Shown here in pieces: positions 25,010-37,181 of a DNA stretch of 64,000 nucleotides. The stretch's first letter is position 1; each line of letters starts with the position of its first letter. Both the position numbers and the translations under genes were made by a program. The notes beneath the pieces were generated by a model. The model was not told the DNA's origin and made no database searches. It saw only the letters and a list, made by a program, of their open reading frames with translations. The stretch lies in assembly GCF_002159975.1 (NCBI RefSeq), contig NZ_NFJR01000009.1, positions 50,862-114,861 on the forward strand. The letters run 5' to 3'. The stretch comes from Barnesiella sp. An22 (GTDB taxonomy: Bacteria; Bacteroidota; Bacteroidia; Bacteroidales; Barnesiellaceae).

Positions 25010-28000
25010 ATGAAAAGAGCACTGAAATATATTGCCATCACCCTTGCCTCGCTTTTCGTGCTGCTGCTTGCCCTGCCGCTGTGTATCTACATACCGGCCG
25101 TGCAACGATGGGGGAAAACCGAAATATGCCGCTACGTGAACCAGTCGACCGGCATGCAACTGACCATCGGCGACCTGTCGCTGCGCTTCCCCTTCAAGCT
25201 GCAAATCGACGACATCCTGCTGCTCACCGCTCCGGGCGACACCCTGCTGCAAAGTGGCAACGTACAGGTAGGCATCGCCCCGGCCCGGCTGCTGAAGGGC
25301 GAGGTCGATGTCACCGAAATCGCCCTGCACGCCACCCGTTTCCGCTTTGCAAATGCCGACTCGACCCTCACCTTCTCAGCTCGCGTCGAACGGTTTGCTA
25401 CCCAAGAGGCCCGCGTCGACCTGAAAGGTTCGCTCATCGAGCTGCCCTCGCTCCAGCTCCAGGGTGGCGACATTGCCCTCGACATCGCGGGCGAGTCGAC
25501 CGACACCACCGATACCGCCAGCGCCCCGCTCGACTGGCGCATCTCGGTCGGCGAGATAGGCTTGTCGCAGATACACTACGCCATGCAGATGCAGCCCACC
25601 ATCCAGCAGCTCGACGCCTCGATTGAGACAGCGACCCTGCGGAAGGGATACATCGACCTCTATCGTCAGCAGGTCGATGTGGCCGAGGCGACCATCGACC
25701 GGGGCGACTACCGCTACTACCCGGGCAGCGGCGAGACCGGCGAAACTACCACTCCCTCCGAAGAGGCTGCCGACACGGTGGTCTCGCCACCGTGGACCGT
25801 GCGGATAGCACAACTGCGGCTGCACCAAAACAGCGCCCTCTATGCCCTGCCGACGAAGATTCCACAAAAGGGGCTCGACCCGGGTTACCTGTCGCTCAAC
25901 GGCATCGAGATTGCCATCGACTCGCTCTACAACCAGGGCAGTGCCATACGGGTACCTATCAAACAGCTTGCCTTTGTCGAACGCTCGGGGCTGGCCGTCA
26001 CCCACACGCAAGGCGTCTTTGCGATGGACTCGACCGGCATCGCCCTGCACGACTTCCTCCTGCAAACCGCCCTTTCCGAAATTTCGGCCCAACTGCAGGC
26101 GGGGAGCGACATCTTCACCCAGTCGCCCCAGGCTCCCGTCGAGGCCGAGCTGCAAGCCCGCATTGCCGTGGGCGACCTCATCCGACTCTTTCCCCAATAC
26201 GACTCCTATACCCGGGGAGTGCTCCTCTCGAGCACGCTGCACACCGACATAACCGTGGGCGGCACGCTGGGCGACCTGCTCCTCACCCGGGGCGACCTGT
26301 CGCTGCCCGGCACATTCAATGCCCGCACCACCGGGCGCGTGCAACACCTGCCCGATACCGAGCGTCTGGCCGGCGAACTGCAATGGGGCATCGCCCTCAG
26401 GGAGTCGCCGCTCATCGCCCAATTCATACCCGACTCGCTGCGCCATCGCCTCCATCTTCCCCCTACCCGATTCTCGGGCAGGGCCACCCTGGCCGGCCCG
26501 ACCATCCAATCGCGGGCCCGACTCTCAACGGGCGACGGCAGCATCGCACTGCGAGCCCGACTCGATACCCGCAGCCAGCAATACCGGGGGCGTCTGCACA
26601 TCGACCGCTTCCCCCTCTCGGCCTTCCTGCCGCACGATTCGCTGGGTGTACTCTCGGCTTCGGCTCGAATCGAAGGGGAGCGATACAATCCGCTCGACTC
26701 GCTGGCCCGACTCACGGCCCACCTCGAGGTAGACACCGCCCAATATGCGGGGTATCTCTACTCGGGACTGACCGTCGACGCCCGCGTGAACCGCGGGAGG
26801 GCCACGGGCCACATCGCCTGCACCGACCCCAACCTGCTCGTCGGCCTCAGCCTGTCGGGCTCGATCTCTCCACAACAGTACCTCGTAGCCCTCTCGGGCG
26901 ACATCCATACCGACCTCCACGCGCTGCGACTCACCACCGAGACCTGCCAGATGTCGACCTCGATAGCGCTGTCGGGGCAGGTAGAACCAGAGAAGGAGCA
27001 ATACCAGGCGACCCTGGACCTCAGCAAGCTGTCGCTCCTGCTGCCCACCGGGCGACTGCAGACCGACAAGCTGTCGCTCGCGGCTCAAACCGACTCGACC
27101 CGCATACAGGCTTCGCTGCAAAGCGGCGACCTGGCGGTGAACTTCACCTCGGCTACGGGGCTCACGCCATTCCTGGCCAAACTTAGCGACGCGATGCCCA
27201 TCGTCGCTTCGGTGCAGGAGAAGAAACGGCTCGACATGGAGGCACTGCACCAGGCGTTGCCCCCTTTCGAACTCACGGCCAGTGCCAAACGCAACAACCT
27301 GGTGCAACAATATCTCCAGGGGGCAGGCATGGGGTTCTCGCAATTCAGCCTCACGGCGGCCAACGACTCCCTGCTCAATGCCAGGAGTCAGATCGACCGC
27401 TTCTCGGCGAGCGGCATCGTCATCGACACCATACAGCTCTCGCTGTTCGAACGGCACGAACGCGAAGAGCGACTCTACTATTCGCTCCAGGTGGGCAACA
27501 AACCCGGCAATCTGGACCAACTGGCCTCGGTCAACCTCAACGGGTTCCTGTCGGGCAATACAACCAAATTCTTCTGCGTGCAGAAAAACCGGCAGGGACA
27601 GGAGGGATTCCGCATCGGTAGCCAGGTCGACTTCCTCGACTCGCTCGTGAAGGTCTCGCTCTTCCCCAAAAACCCCATCATCGGCTTCGAAACCTGGACC
27701 CTGAACCCCGACAACTTCCTGGCTTACCACTACGACCGGCACCACTTCGATGCCAACATCGCCCTCACCCACGGCGACCGTCACCTCATTGTCACCACCC
27801 TGCACGGCTCGCCCGCCGACCACGACCTGGCCCGGCAGGAGCCTCTGAAGGTCGACATCAACGGCATGGAGATTGCCCCCTGGCTGGCACTGTCACCCTT
27901 CTCGCCGCAGATTGCAGGCAGCGTCTCGGCCAACCTGCTGGTCGATTTCCCGCAGAGCGGCACCCAGGTAGCCGGCAACCTGGAGGTATCGCAATTCTAC

Positions 28001-29740
28001 TACGGCAAGCGACGGGTGGGCGACTTCGACCTGAAGGTCGACTACCGGCTCGATTCGCTCGGTCGGCAGGAGGCTCAGGCCGCCCTGCAGATTGACAGCG
28101 TGCAGGTACTGACCCTGTCGGGAGAGCTCGACGACAAGGCTGAATCGCCCGTGACGCTACAACTGTCGGTCGACAGCCTCCCCCTGGCCACGGCCAACCC
28201 CTTTCTGCCGGCCGACATGGCCCAGTTGCAGGGATACCTCAACGGGCAGATGACCGTGGGCGGCACCACTTCGGCTCCCCAGCTCGACGGCTATTTGCAG
28301 ATGGAGCAGGCCTCGGCCAGCTCCAAATCGATGGGGGCCAGCCTCAGCTTCTCGCCCAACCCCATACGCATCGACCGGAACGTGCTGCTGTTCGACAACT
28401 ACGAAATTGCCGGTGCCAACAAGAACCCGCTGCACATCGACGGGAACGTCGACTTCCGGAATCTGGAGAAGATCAACACCGACCTGCACATCTTCGCCTC
28501 GGCCTTCCAGCCCGTGAAGTCGGGCCGCAGCACCAAGGCCACCCTCTACGGCTCGGTCATCGCCGATATGGACATGCGGGTAAACGGCCCCCTCGACGGC
28601 CTGAAGATAACCGGCAACGTGGGGTTGCTCACCGGTACCGAGGTGACCTACGTGATGCAGGACTCGCCCTTTGCCCTGCAACAGCAGGAGAACAACATCG
28701 TCACTTTCGTCTCGTTCAACGACAGCACCGAAGTAATCGAGGCCGATACTTTGCCCAAAAGCAACATGATGGGCATGGACATCCTGGTCAACATCAACAT
28801 ATCGCCCACCGTGAAGATGGGGGTAAACCTCTCGGTCGACGGCAAAAACCGCATCGATCTTCAGGGTGGCGGCAACCTCACCTACACGATGAATACCCTG
28901 GGCGACAGCCGGTTCTCGGGCCGCTACAACCTCTCGGGCGGATTCGTGCGCTACAACCCGCCCATCATCTCGGAGAAGCTGTTCAAGATACAGGACGGCA
29001 GCTTCGTCTCGTGGAACGGCGACATTGCCGACCCGCAAATGTCTATTACCGCCGTCGAGACGGTGCGCACCACCATTACCGAAGACGACAAGAACTCGCG
29101 GCAGGTCAACTTCGACATCAGCATCCTCATCAAGAACTCGCTCGAAAACCTCTCGGTCTCGTTCGACCTCTCGGCCCCCGAAGACCTCACCCTGCAAAAC
29201 CAGCTCACCTCGCTCACGGCCGAGCAGCGGGCCTCGCAAGCCATGAGTCTGCTCATCTACAATACCTACACCGGGCCGGGCACCTCGACCACGCGGAGCG
29301 ACCTGCTGGGCAACCCGCTCAACTCGTTCCTCGAGAAGGAGCTCAACCAGTGGGCCCAGGGGCTGAAGGGCATCGACCTCTCGTTCGGCATCGACTCCTA
29401 CACCGACGCCTCGGGCATCAACACCCGCACCGACTACTCCTACCGGGCGGCCAAGAGCCTCTTCAACAACCGGGTGAAGGTGGTCATCGGGGGTAGCCTC
29501 AGCCCCGACGACAATGCCGACGTCAATTTCAAGGAGAACTTTATCGACGATATTTCGCTGGAATATTACCTCAACCAGCGCGACAACATGTATATCAAGG
29601 TATTCCGCCACACGGGTTACGAGAGTATTCTCGAGGGCGAAATCACCCAGACCGGCGTGGGCTTCGTCGTGAAGAAACGGCTGGTCAACCTCTGGGAGCT
29701 CTTCCGTTCCCGCAAAAGCCGAAAGGAGGCCGCACCATGA
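25010..29740 (+). CDS. tamB: TamB-type AsmA-like inter-membrane protein
   Basis: A 1576-residue protein with one N-terminal membrane anchor (residues about 5-27), a very long run of beta strands that should form a hydrophobic groove across the periplasm, and the C-terminal DUF490/TamB domain (about 1130-1560), including GLKITGNVGLLTG and the SRFSGRYNLSGG region. TamB is now seen as a bridge carrying phospholipid from inner to outer membrane, with TamA at the far end. The next gene encodes that partner and overlaps by 4 bases (ATGA). The length is above the Escherichia protein (about 1260), as usual in this phylum. Confidence 0.85.
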   Translation: MKRALKYIAITLASLFVLLLALPLCIYIPAVQRWGKTEICRYVNQSTGMQLTIGDLSLRFPFKLQIDDILLLTAPGDTLLQSGNVQVGIAPARLLKGEVDVTEIALHATRFRFANADSTLTFSARVERFATQEARVDLKGSLIELPSLQLQGGDIALDIAGESTDTTDTASAPLDWRISVGEIGLSQIHYAMQMQPTIQQLDASIETATLRKGYIDLYRQQVDVAEATIDRGDYRYYPGSGETGETTTPSEEAADTVVSPPWTVRIAQLRLHQNSALYALPTKIPQKGLDPGYLSLNGIEIAIDSLYNQGSAIRVPIKQLAFVERSGLAVTHTQGVFAMDSTGIALHDFLLQTALSEISAQLQAGSDIFTQSPQAPVEAELQARIAVGDLIRLFPQYDSYTRGVLLSSTLHTDITVGGTLGDLLLTRGDLSLPGTFNARTTGRVQHLPDTERLAGELQWGIALRESPLIAQFIPDSLRHRLHLPPTRFSGRATLAGPTIQSRARLSTGDGSIALRARLDTRSQQYRGRLHIDRFPLSAFLPHDSLGVLSASARIEGERYNPLDSLARLTAHLEVDTAQYAGYLYSGLTVDARVNRGRATGHIACTDPNLLVGLSLSGSISPQQYLVALSGDIHTDLHALRLTTETCQMSTSIALSGQVEPEKEQYQATLDLSKLSLLLPTGRLQTDKLSLAAQTDSTRIQASLQSGDLAVNFTSATGLTPFLAKLSDAMPIVASVQEKKRLDMEALHQALPPFELTASAKRNNLVQQYLQGAGMGFSQFSLTAANDSLLNARSQIDRFSASGIVIDTIQLSLFERHEREERLYYSLQVGNKPGNLDQLASVNLNGFLSGNTTKFFCVQKNRQGQEGFRIGSQVDFLDSLVKVSLFPKNPIIGFETWTLNPDNFLAYHYDRHHFDANIALTHGDRHLIVTTLHGSPADHDLARQEPLKVDINGMEIAPWLALSPFSPQIAGSVSANLLVDFPQSGTQVAGNLEVSQFYYGKRRVGDFDLKVDYRLDSLGRQEAQAALQIDSVQVLTLSGELDDKAESPVTLQLSVDSLPLATANPFLPADMAQLQGYLNGQMTVGGTTSAPQLDGYLQMEQASASSKSMGASLSFSPNPIRIDRNVLLFDNYEIAGANKNPLHIDGNVDFRNLEKINTDLHIFASAFQPVKSGRSTKATLYGSVIADMDMRVNGPLDGLKITGNVGLLTGTEVTYVMQDSPFALQQQENNIVTFVSFNDSTEVIEADTLPKSNMMGMDILVNINISPTVKMGVNLSVDGKNRIDLQGGGNLTYTMNTLGDSRFSGRYNLSGGFVRYNPPIISEKLFKIQDGSFVSWNGDIADPQMSITAVETVRTTITEDDKNSRQVNFDISILIKNSLENLSVSFDLSAPEDLTLQNQLTSLTAEQRASQAMSLLIYNTYTGPGTSTTRSDLLGNPLNSFLEKELNQWAQGLKGIDLSFGIDSYTDASGINTRTDYSYRAAKSLFNNRVKVVIGGSLSPDDNADVNFKENFIDDISLEYYLNQRDNMYIKVFRHTGYESILEGEITQTGVGFVVKKRLVNLWELFRSRKSRKEAAP

Positions 29741-32052
29741 AACAGACCCTTGCCTACCTCTTTGTCGCCCTGCTGGCCACGGCGATACTCATCGGGTGTT
29801 CCACCACCCGTCGCCTCACCGACGACGAGGTGCTCTATACCGGCGTGAAGAAGATGGAGATTATCCCCGACTCGGGGGTGAAGATTGCCGACAACGTGAA
29901 GTCCGAAATCAAGACCTCCCTCTCGGTGGCTCCCAACAATCCCCTCTTCTCGCCCTACGTGCGCACCCCCTTCCCCATCGGGCTTTGGGTGTGGAACTAT
30001 CTGGAACCCAAAAGCGACAAAGGATTGAAGCACTGGATTTACGAAAAGCTGGCCAAAGAGCCGGTGCTCGTCTCGAGCGTACAGCCAGAACTGCGCATGA
30101 ATGTCATCAAGAACATCTTGAGCAACAACGGCTACTTCGGGGCCGAGGCCGACTACGAACTCATCTACAACAAGCGTAACCCCCGCAAGGCCCGCATCTC
30201 GTACAAGGTCGAGGTGCCGCCGCCCTACACCCTCGACACCATCGAGCTGCCTGCACCCACCACCCCCCTCACCCGGTTTATCGACAGCATCAGCAGCGCA
30301 TCCCTGCTGCAACGCGGCGACCGCTACTGCCTCGACTCGCTCTCGGCCGAACGCGACCGCATCACCAGCGCCCTGCGCAACAACGGCTATTTCTACTTCC
30401 GTCCCGAGTATATCGAGTATCTGGCCGATACGACCCTCTCGCCCGGCAAAGTGGCGCTGCGCATGACCCTCAAGAAGGGTATCCCTACCCAGGCGCTCAA
30501 ACCCTACTACGTGGGGCACATCCACGTGAACCTGCAACGGGCCGACGGCGGCGGCACGCCCGACACCATCCGGTATCCCCACCTGACGGTAGTCTACCGC
30601 AAGCCTGTCCACCTGAAGCAGTGGATATTGCCCCGCAACATCACCTTCAGACCGGGCACCATCTATTCGGTAGCCACGCAGAACACCACCCAGTCGAATC
30701 TGGGACGGCTGGGCATATTCCGCTCGGTAGCCGTCGAGGTGACCCCGCTCGACTCGCTTGCGCAACGAGACTCGCTCGACGTTACGATACAGGCGGCTTT
30801 CGACGTGCCGCTCGAGGCCACCATCGAGGCCAACGTCTCGTCCAAGTCGAACAGTTACATAGGCCCGGGACTGATTTTCGGTATCAACCACAACAACCTT
30901 TTCGGGGGCGGCGAGAAGCTCTCGGTGAAACTCAACGGCAGCTACGAGTGGCAGACGGGCGGCGGCTCGCAACACGGCAAGGCATCGCTCTTCAACTCCT
31001 ATGAATTCGGCTTGAACTCGTCGCTCTCCTTCCCCCGCATCGTGCCCGGTTTCCTGCCGCAGATGCCCCGCACCCGCCGATACCCCGCCTACACGCGGTT
31101 CCAGTTGGGTGCCAACCTGATGAATCGGCCGCACTACTTCCGCATGGTGTCGTTCAACGGGTCGATGAGTTACGAGTACCGCACCTCGCTGCGGGCCGGC
31201 CACTCGGTCACCCCCTTCAAACTGGTCTATACCAAACTGCTCAATACCACCGAGTCGTTCGACAAGACCATGGAGGAGAACCCCGCCATCGCCCTCAGCT
31301 TCCGCGACCAGTTCATCCCCTCGTCGAGCTACACCTATACCTACGACACCTCCTACGGCCGCGAAGTCGACAATCGCTTCGTATGGCAACTGATGGGCAT
31401 GTCGGCCGGCAACATCCTGAGCGGCATTACCTCGCTGCTGGGACAACACGGCGAGAAACGCATCTTCGGCAGCAGCTTCTCCCAGTTTGTCAAGGGGAGC
31501 GCCGAGATGGTCTACTACCACCGTTTCCGCCCCGACCACTGGCTGGTAGGCCGCCTGTTCATCGGGGCCGAACATGCCTACGGCAACTCGCAGGAGGTTC
31601 CGTACAGCGAACAGTTCTACATCGGTGGAGCCAACAGCATACGCGCCTTCACCATCCGCTCGCTGGGCCCCGGCAGCTACCTGCCGCCGCAGGACGATGT
31701 AGACGGATACTTCGACCAGACGGGTACCTTCAAGCTCGAGGCCAACCTCGAATACCGATTCCCCATCTGGGGCGACCTGCACGGCGCCGCCTTTGTCGAT
31801 GCCGGCAACATCTGGCTGCTGAAGCGCGACCCCAACCGCCCGGGTGGCGAGCTGGACGGTCGCACCTTCCTCAAAGACATCGCCCTGGGTACCGGCGTGG
31901 GGCTGCGCTACGACATCGGGATGCTGGTGATACGCGGCGATCTGGGTATCGGCATCCACGCCCCCTACGAGACCGGCCGCAAAGGGTACTACAACATGAC
32001 CTCATTCAAAAACAGCCTCGCCTTCCACCTGGCTATCGGCTACCCCTTCTAA
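29737..32052 (+). CDS. tamL: TamL: lipidated TamA/BamA-family outer-membrane protein
   Basis: A 771-residue Omp85-family protein with a lipoprotein signal, ILIGC, Cys21. POTRA-type modules occupy about 30-430, for instance LRMNVIKNILSNNGYFGAEADY, split in one reading as YF-ending helices. The C-terminal barrel (about 440-771) shows the family motif GGANSIRAFTIRSLGPG and ends in a Phe. The lipidated form of TamA was named TamL in Bacteroidetes and replaces TamA there. It is translationally coupled to tamB and followed by a hairpin. Confidence 0.85.
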   Translation: MKQTLAYLFVALLATAILIGCSTTRRLTDDEVLYTGVKKMEIIPDSGVKIADNVKSEIKTSLSVAPNNPLFSPYVRTPFPIGLWVWNYLEPKSDKGLKHWIYEKLAKEPVLVSSVQPELRMNVIKNILSNNGYFGAEADYELIYNKRNPRKARISYKVEVPPPYTLDTIELPAPTTPLTRFIDSISSASLLQRGDRYCLDSLSAERDRITSALRNNGYFYFRPEYIEYLADTTLSPGKVALRMTLKKGIPTQALKPYYVGHIHVNLQRADGGGTPDTIRYPHLTVVYRKPVHLKQWILPRNITFRPGTIYSVATQNTTQSNLGRLGIFRSVAVEVTPLDSLAQRDSLDVTIQAAFDVPLEATIEANVSSKSNSYIGPGLIFGINHNNLFGGGEKLSVKLNGSYEWQTGGGSQHGKASLFNSYEFGLNSSLSFPRIVPGFLPQMPRTRRYPAYTRFQLGANLMNRPHYFRMVSFNGSMSYEYRTSLRAGHSVTPFKLVYTKLLNTTESFDKTMEENPAIALSFRDQFIPSSSYTYTYDTSYGREVDNRFVWQLMGMSAGNILSGITSLLGQHGEKRIFGSSFSQFVKGSAEMVYYHRFRPDHWLVGRLFIGAEHAYGNSQEVPYSEQFYIGGANSIRAFTIRSLGPGSYLPPQDDVDGYFDQTGTFKLEANLEYRFPIWGDLHGAAFVDAGNIWLLKRDPNRPGGELDGRTFLKDIALGTGVGLRYDIGMLVIRGDLGIGIHAPYETGRKGYYNMTSFKNSLAFHLAIGYPF

Positions 32053-32092
32053 GGTATTCCCCCCCGACCTTAAAAGCTATTCAACAAAAATA

Positions 32093-32126
32093 CAACAGGC
32101 GGCTCTCCGAAGAGAGTCGCCTGCTG
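32093..32126. terminator. Terminator between tamL and secA
   Basis: The stem CAGGCGGCTCTC/GAGAGTCGCCTG (one G-U) has a CGAA loop and lies between convergent genes, so it probably serves both. The outer stem repeats the CAACAGGCGG sequence of the gdhA terminator. Confidence 0.7.
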
Positions 32127-32148
32127 CGTGCGTATGGCAAAAGGGAGA

Positions 32149-35484
<3,336 letters not shown>

Positions 35485-35512
35485 ATAAAGTGTCTGTTTT
35501 ATTCGTTAATAA

Positions 35513-35537
35513 AAGGTTCTTCCCCGCAGGGAACCTT
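35513..35537 (-). promoter_or_regulatory. Hairpin in the secA leader
   Basis: Arms AAGGTTC and GAACCTT close a stem that extends inward through CCC/GGG with a small bulge. In the secA mRNA it lies between the promoter and the ATG, about 28 bases before translation starts. Confidence 0.4.
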
Positions 35538-35548
35538 ATAGAACCCTG

Positions 35549-35581
35549 CAAAAATAATGCAAATTTTGCTAACTCCGCAAA
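35549..35581 (-). promoter_or_regulatory. Promoter of secA
   Basis: On the minus strand TTTG (35581-35578), 21 bases, TATTTTTG (35556-35549). Both boxes match the Bacteroidetes form. Confidence 0.7.
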
Positions 35582-35591
35582 AAGGAAGAAA

Positions 35592-37175
35592 TTAGTATTG
35601 AATTTCGGAGAGCGGAGTGGACGAAGAACCGTTGGGCGAACGGATGCGCAGCAGGCGAGAAACGGTGGGTGCAATGGCCGTAGCCCGCACCGGCGTGGCA
35701 ATGTGTACCGGCTTCACATCGGGAGCGAGGATAAAGCAGGGGGCCGGTATGGCATTGATGCGCACATACTCGCGGGTGTCGACATTGTCCTCATACACCA
35801 CCTCCCACCCGGGGCAAAGATCGAGCACGAGGTCGCCCGACAGCTTGGGGCAGTAGCCGTTGCGCATGGCGGCAAGCCGGTCGGTACCGTAGCTCAGCAA
35901 CAGCCGTTGCATGGTGTACACATCCTGTACACCGGCCATCTGTATCAGGAACGAAGCGGCCTTGTCGCGCATCTCGTCGGCATCGAGGTCGCGCTCCTTG
36001 ATGAGTTTGCGATTCAGAAATATCTGTCGGTTCTGGTAGCCGATGACCCAGTCGCCCTGGCCATAAAGAGCCATCAGGTAGACATTCAGCAGCGACACGG
36101 CACGGCGCGGATAGAACTCGCCCGAGGGTATGTTGTAGATGGGCGACTCCTTGGCTTCGCCCTTGAAGTAGCCGGTCGAGGCCACGAAGATGACGGTATG
36201 GTCGAGCCCCACCTTCTTGTCTATCTCGTCGAGCAGCCGGGCCAGATCACGATCGAGGCGCACGTAGGTGTCCTGCAACTCCAGGCCGTACTCCTGCACG
36301 GTCTTGTTCAGGTAGACCCCGGCCGTATAGCCGACGTTGAGCATGTCGAGCACGCCCCGGCGTCCCAGAAGCCCCTTGTCGAGGAACTCCACGGCCACAT
36401 CGGTAATCTCGCGGTTGACCAGCGCCGTTGTCTTGAACTGGGCAAAGCGGTCGCGGTTGTCGTGCGAGAAGGTGCGCTTGAACGAAAAATCGTTGGTCAG
36501 GTAGGGTATGGCCGTATAGAGGTCGGGGGTATAGACCGGCGTCCAGGCCAGCGTATCGATGCGAGCCGACAGCGAACGTCCGTAGTTGAACTGCTCGATA
36601 TAGGCCGGCACATCGCGGTAGTAGGTCGTGGTGGCCCACTTGCCGTTACGGTCGTTTATCCAGAAAGCACAGTTACCAGCATGACCCGCACTGATGATGG
36701 CCTGCTGGGCATCGGGAGCCACGGCATAGACGCGCCCCAGGCCGCCGCTCACAATCTTTACCTCGTCGCTGATGGTCGAGGTCTTGAGCCGTTCGGGCGA
36801 AAAGGTCTCTTGCGTATAGTTGCCTATCTTGGAAGGGTCGTTCAGAATAAACTCTTCGCGCTGGAATGTAGTATTGAAAAACCGCTCCGAGGGGATGCCA
36901 TGGAAAAAGGGCATCGTGCCCGTGTAGAGCGTGGCCGTAGCCGAGGCTTTGTCGACATTGGGATAGTCGTAGACCAAGTTTTCGCAAACCACCCCCTCCT
37001 TCATCAATCGCTTGAAGCCCTTCTCTCCGAAAAGATGCTGCAAGGCCATCAGGTAGTCGGTGCGCAACTGGTCGACCGTAATACCCACCACCAGACGCGG
37101 TGCCTGGTCGGCCGACTGTACCAGCGGTACAACCAGCAAAGAGAGCAGAAGTGTTGCTAATACCTTTTTTTTCAT
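35592..37175 (-). CDS. Alkaline-phosphatase-superfamily protein with degenerate active site
   Basis: A 527-residue exported protein (signal peptide to about Ala22) of the nucleotide pyrophosphatase/PafA-like branch: VDQLRTDYL, ATLYTGTMPFFHGIPS and QDTYVRLDRDLARLL are clear family blocks. The catalytic parts are altered. The usual PTVT nucleophile loop reads PNVDKAS. The metal-binding Asp-x3-His segment before QDTY reads VGYTAGVYL. The ADHG motif reads VASTGYF (331-337). The HGS-type last metal motif is also absent. It has probably lost phosphatase activity and may act as a binding or assembly factor. It lies 6 bases downstream of the Lnb-like gene. Confidence 0.75.
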   Translation of the reverse strand: MKKKVLATLLLSLLVVPLVQSADQAPRLVVGITVDQLRTDYLMALQHLFGEKGFKRLMKEGVVCENLVYDYPNVDKASATATLYTGTMPFFHGIPSERFFNTTFQREEFILNDPSKIGNYTQETFSPERLKTSTISDEVKIVSGGLGRVYAVAPDAQQAIISAGHAGNCAFWINDRNGKWATTTYYRDVPAYIEQFNYGRSLSARIDTLAWTPVYTPDLYTAIPYLTNDFSFKRTFSHDNRDRFAQFKTTALVNREITDVAVEFLDKGLLGRRGVLDMLNVGYTAGVYLNKTVQEYGLELQDTYVRLDRDLARLLDEIDKKVGLDHTVIFVASTGYFKGEAKESPIYNIPSGEFYPRRAVSLLNVYLMALYGQGDWVIGYQNRQIFLNRKLIKERDLDADEMRDKAASFLIQMAGVQDVYTMQRLLLSYGTDRLAAMRNGYCPKLSGDLVLDLCPGWEVVYEDNVDTREYVRINAIPAPCFILAPDVKPVHIATPVRATAIAPTVSRLLRIRSPNGSSSTPLSEIQY

Positions 37176-37181
37176 ATCTGT

